From positions 1,364,001 through 1,428,000 of the forward strand of contig CP179212.1 in assembly GCA_051201675.1 (NCBI GenBank): DNA of 64,000 bases. The letters run 5' to 3'. The translations under genes were made by a program, and so were the position numbers. Source of the DNA: HTCC2207 sp002685195 (GTDB lineage Bacteria; Pseudomonadota; Gammaproteobacteria; Pseudomonadales; Porticoccaceae). Below the pieces are notes generated by a model. The model was given only the letters and a program-made list of their open reading frames with translations. It was not told where the DNA came from and ran no database searches. Of the stretch, positions 62,768 to 64,000 are shown piece by piece; positions within the stretch are counted from its first letter, which is position 1, and each line of letters starts with the position of its first letter.

Positions 62768-63658
62768 ATGAAATCATTCTCCAAAAAAGTCGCCGTTATT
62801 ACCGGGGCTGGATCAGGCATGGGCCGCTACCTTGCGGTGCTGTTAGCAAAAGCTGGTGCCGACGTGGCAATCTGTGAGATTAATCAGACGACATTGGCCG
62901 AGACTGAACAGATGGTCAAAGTCTATCCGGTGAATGTCTCTAGTCATGTGCTAGACGTGGCTAATAAAGCAGCCATTGATGCCCTACCCGCGCAGGTCAT
63001 AGAACAACACGGCCATGTGGATATGATTTTTAACAACGCAGGGGTTACCGTTGACTCGAGTTTTGAAGACATGTCTGAAACCGATTGGGACTGGGTAATG
63101 AACATAAACCTCCATGGAGTTATCAATGGTACTCGAGCATTTTTACCGCACTTACAAAAGCGACCCGAGGCTGCACTGATCAATATTTCCTCAATTTTTG
63201 GCATGATTACCGTACCCAACCAATCGGTTTATCACGTCGCAAAGTTTGCGGTTCGTGGCTTTACCGAGTGCTTAGCAAAAGAACTAAAAGAGAGTAAAGT
63301 ACAGATTCATTGCGTACATCCTGGGCACATTGGAACCAATATTGTCACTAATGCAAGAATGAACACCCGTGAAGACACGGTTAATCCAATGCAAGAAATG
63401 ATGGGTAAGCTTATTGGAATAGGCTCCACCCAAGAAGAAATGGCAGATTTCTTTCGCAATAACGGCATGCACCCGAGTAGAGCCTCCAATATCATTCTCA
63501 ATGGTGTACTGAAAAACAAAAAGCGAATCTTTGTTGGCGCAGATGCCAAGCTGATGGATCTTTCACAGCGACTATTCCCTATGCATTATGACAAGGTATT
63601 TCCGCTATTTACCATGCCGCTAACATTGCTGAGGAATAAAAAACCTCTTAATTTCTAG
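62768..63658 (+). CDS. SDR-family oxidoreductase
   Basis: 296 residues from the ATG at 62768, with AGGG upstream; the frame is open to 62705 without family similarity. Rossmann glycines in AVITGAGSGMGRYLAVLLAKAG, NNAGVTVDSSFEDM, Ser in NISSIFGMI and the YHVAK Tyr-Lys pair. Classical SDRs of this type sit beside flavin monooxygenases and alpha/beta hydrolases in alcohol-ketone-ester degradation. A Baeyer-Villiger-type gene starts 154 bp downstream, which fits a ketone-forming alcohol dehydrogenase. Confidence 0.88.
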   Translation: MKSFSKKVAVITGAGSGMGRYLAVLLAKAGADVAICEINQTTLAETEQMVKVYPVNVSSHVLDVANKAAIDALPAQVIEQHGHVDMIFNNAGVTVDSSFEDMSETDWDWVMNINLHGVINGTRAFLPHLQKRPEAALINISSIFGMITVPNQSVYHVAKFAVRGFTECLAKELKESKVQIHCVHPGHIGTNIVTNARMNTREDTVNPMQEMMGKLIGIGSTQEEMADFFRNNGMHPSRASNIILNGVLKNKKRIFVGADAKLMDLSQRLFPMHYDKVFPLFTMPLTLLRNKKPLNF

Positions 63659-63812
63659 TGCACTGGTTTTCGAGGTTTGACCGTAAAAGAATCCTATTAG
63701 AGATTGTAAATGAATCTGTACTTGAGGTTATTAGAGTCTAAGTCCACAACAGATGTCATTTACAATGTGTGGCTAAAGCGCCAAGAGCATTAATAAAAAG
63801 GACAAATTGGAT

Positions 63813-64000
63813 ATGAATGTTGAGCATACAGATGTTGTCATCGTAGGAGCAGGCTTGTCAGGTATTGGAGCAGCCTACCACCTCCGCGAAAAATGCCCTA
63901 ACCATGAATTTCTTATTCTTGAGGGGCGTTCCGCTATTGGTGGCACATGGGATCTTTTTCGCTATCCTGGTATTCGCTCTGATAGCGATATGCACACTCT
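63813..64000 (+). CDS. FAD-dependent monooxygenase, Baeyer-Villiger type (cut by window edge)
   Basis: Reads open from the ATG at 63813 (AAGGA about 9 bases upstream) to the window end, 62 codons: MNVEHTDVVIVGAGLSGIG, then AAYHLREKCPNHEFLILEGRSAIGGTWDLFRYPGIRSDSD. The GAGLSGIG dinucleotide fold and GGTWDLFRYPGIRSDSDMHTL are typical of Baeyer-Villiger/flavin-containing monooxygenases. Substrate unknown; the rest is outside the window. Confidence 0.88.
   Translation, partial: MNVEHTDVVIVGAGLSGIGAAYHLREKCPNHEFLILEGRSAIGGTWDLFRYPGIRSDSDMHT

Noticed and set aside
1..64000. tRNA, rRNA, insertion sequences, prophage and integrase genes
   Set aside because: No transposase, integrase or phage motifs were seen in the reading frames, and no tRNA-like cloverleaf or rRNA stretch was recognised by eye; a tRNAscan run would be needed to exclude a cryptic tRNA.

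Overview
The window reads as a stretch of a gammaproteobacterial chromosome of moderate, slightly AT-rich composition. The left part carries the envelope/translation super-operon (rpsB-tsf-pyrH-frr-cdsA-dxr-rseP-bamA-skp-lpxD-fabZ-lpxA-lpxB-rnhB-...-dnaE) and the divergent map-glnD-dapC-nth-arsC-like-dapD cluster. That gene order is typical of Pseudomonas-like gammaproteobacteria. The many acyl-CoA dehydrogenases, an acyclic-terpene (Atu) cluster, an SCP-2 protein and a POT peptide transporter suggest a heterotrophic, possibly marine, lineage (Cellvibrionales/Spongiibacteraceae-like). That placement is inference; no rRNA is present to test it.

Layout. 1-16.3 kb (minus strand): dnaE (cut by the window edge), a FabH-like ketosynthase, rnhB, lipid A genes, outer-membrane biogenesis, dxr, cdsA, frr, pyrH, tsf and rpsB. 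The uppS gene expected between frr and cdsA is absent; only a 50-codon ORF is there. 16.6-23.5 kb (plus): map, glnD, dapC, nth, an ArsC/Spx-like gene and dapD. 23.7-32.6 kb: TetR regulator, quinone-reductase-like enzyme, gamma-glutamyltransferase, alpha/beta hydrolase, SDR, MaoC-type hydratase, POT transporter and an unrecognised secreted protein. 32.7-39.6 kb: hotdog thioesterase and two pairs of acyl-CoA dehydrogenase genes. Each pair has one subunit with a visible catalytic-type glutamate and one without. DoxX and a membrane-anchored esterase lie between the pairs. 39.9-52.4 kb: FadH-like reductase, GST, AtuF, AtuE, AtuC and AtuA (geranyl-CoA carboxylase branch of acyclic terpene degradation), MFS transporter, SCP-2 protein and an isovaleryl-type acyl-CoA dehydrogenase. 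52.5-53.6 kb: AraC-family regulator. 53.8-62.7 kb: the SOS mutasome imuA-imuB and dnaE2, split by an acyl-CoA ligase, an O-acetylhomoserine sulfhydrylase and a small lipoprotein. The right edge has an SDR and the start of a Baeyer-Villiger-type monooxygenase.

How it fits together. Five intergenic sites share two TGGC half-sites exactly 21 bp apart. They lie upstream of the acyl-CoA dehydrogenase pair at 33.3 kb, atuA, the MFS transporter, the isovaleryl-type dehydrogenase and the acyl-CoA ligase. Two of them sit inside a 67-bp promoter repeat that is 85% identical between copies. I infer a dispersed catabolic regulon for branched or isoprenoid acyl-CoAs, probably run by the AraC-family regulator at 52.5-53.6 kb rather than the TetR-type AtuR known from Pseudomonas. 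Independently, identical 16-bp LexA operators precede imuA and dnaE2, so the two halves of the mutagenesis cassette can still be induced together although catabolic and methionine genes separate them. No tRNA, rRNA, CRISPR array, insertion sequence or prophage was recognised.
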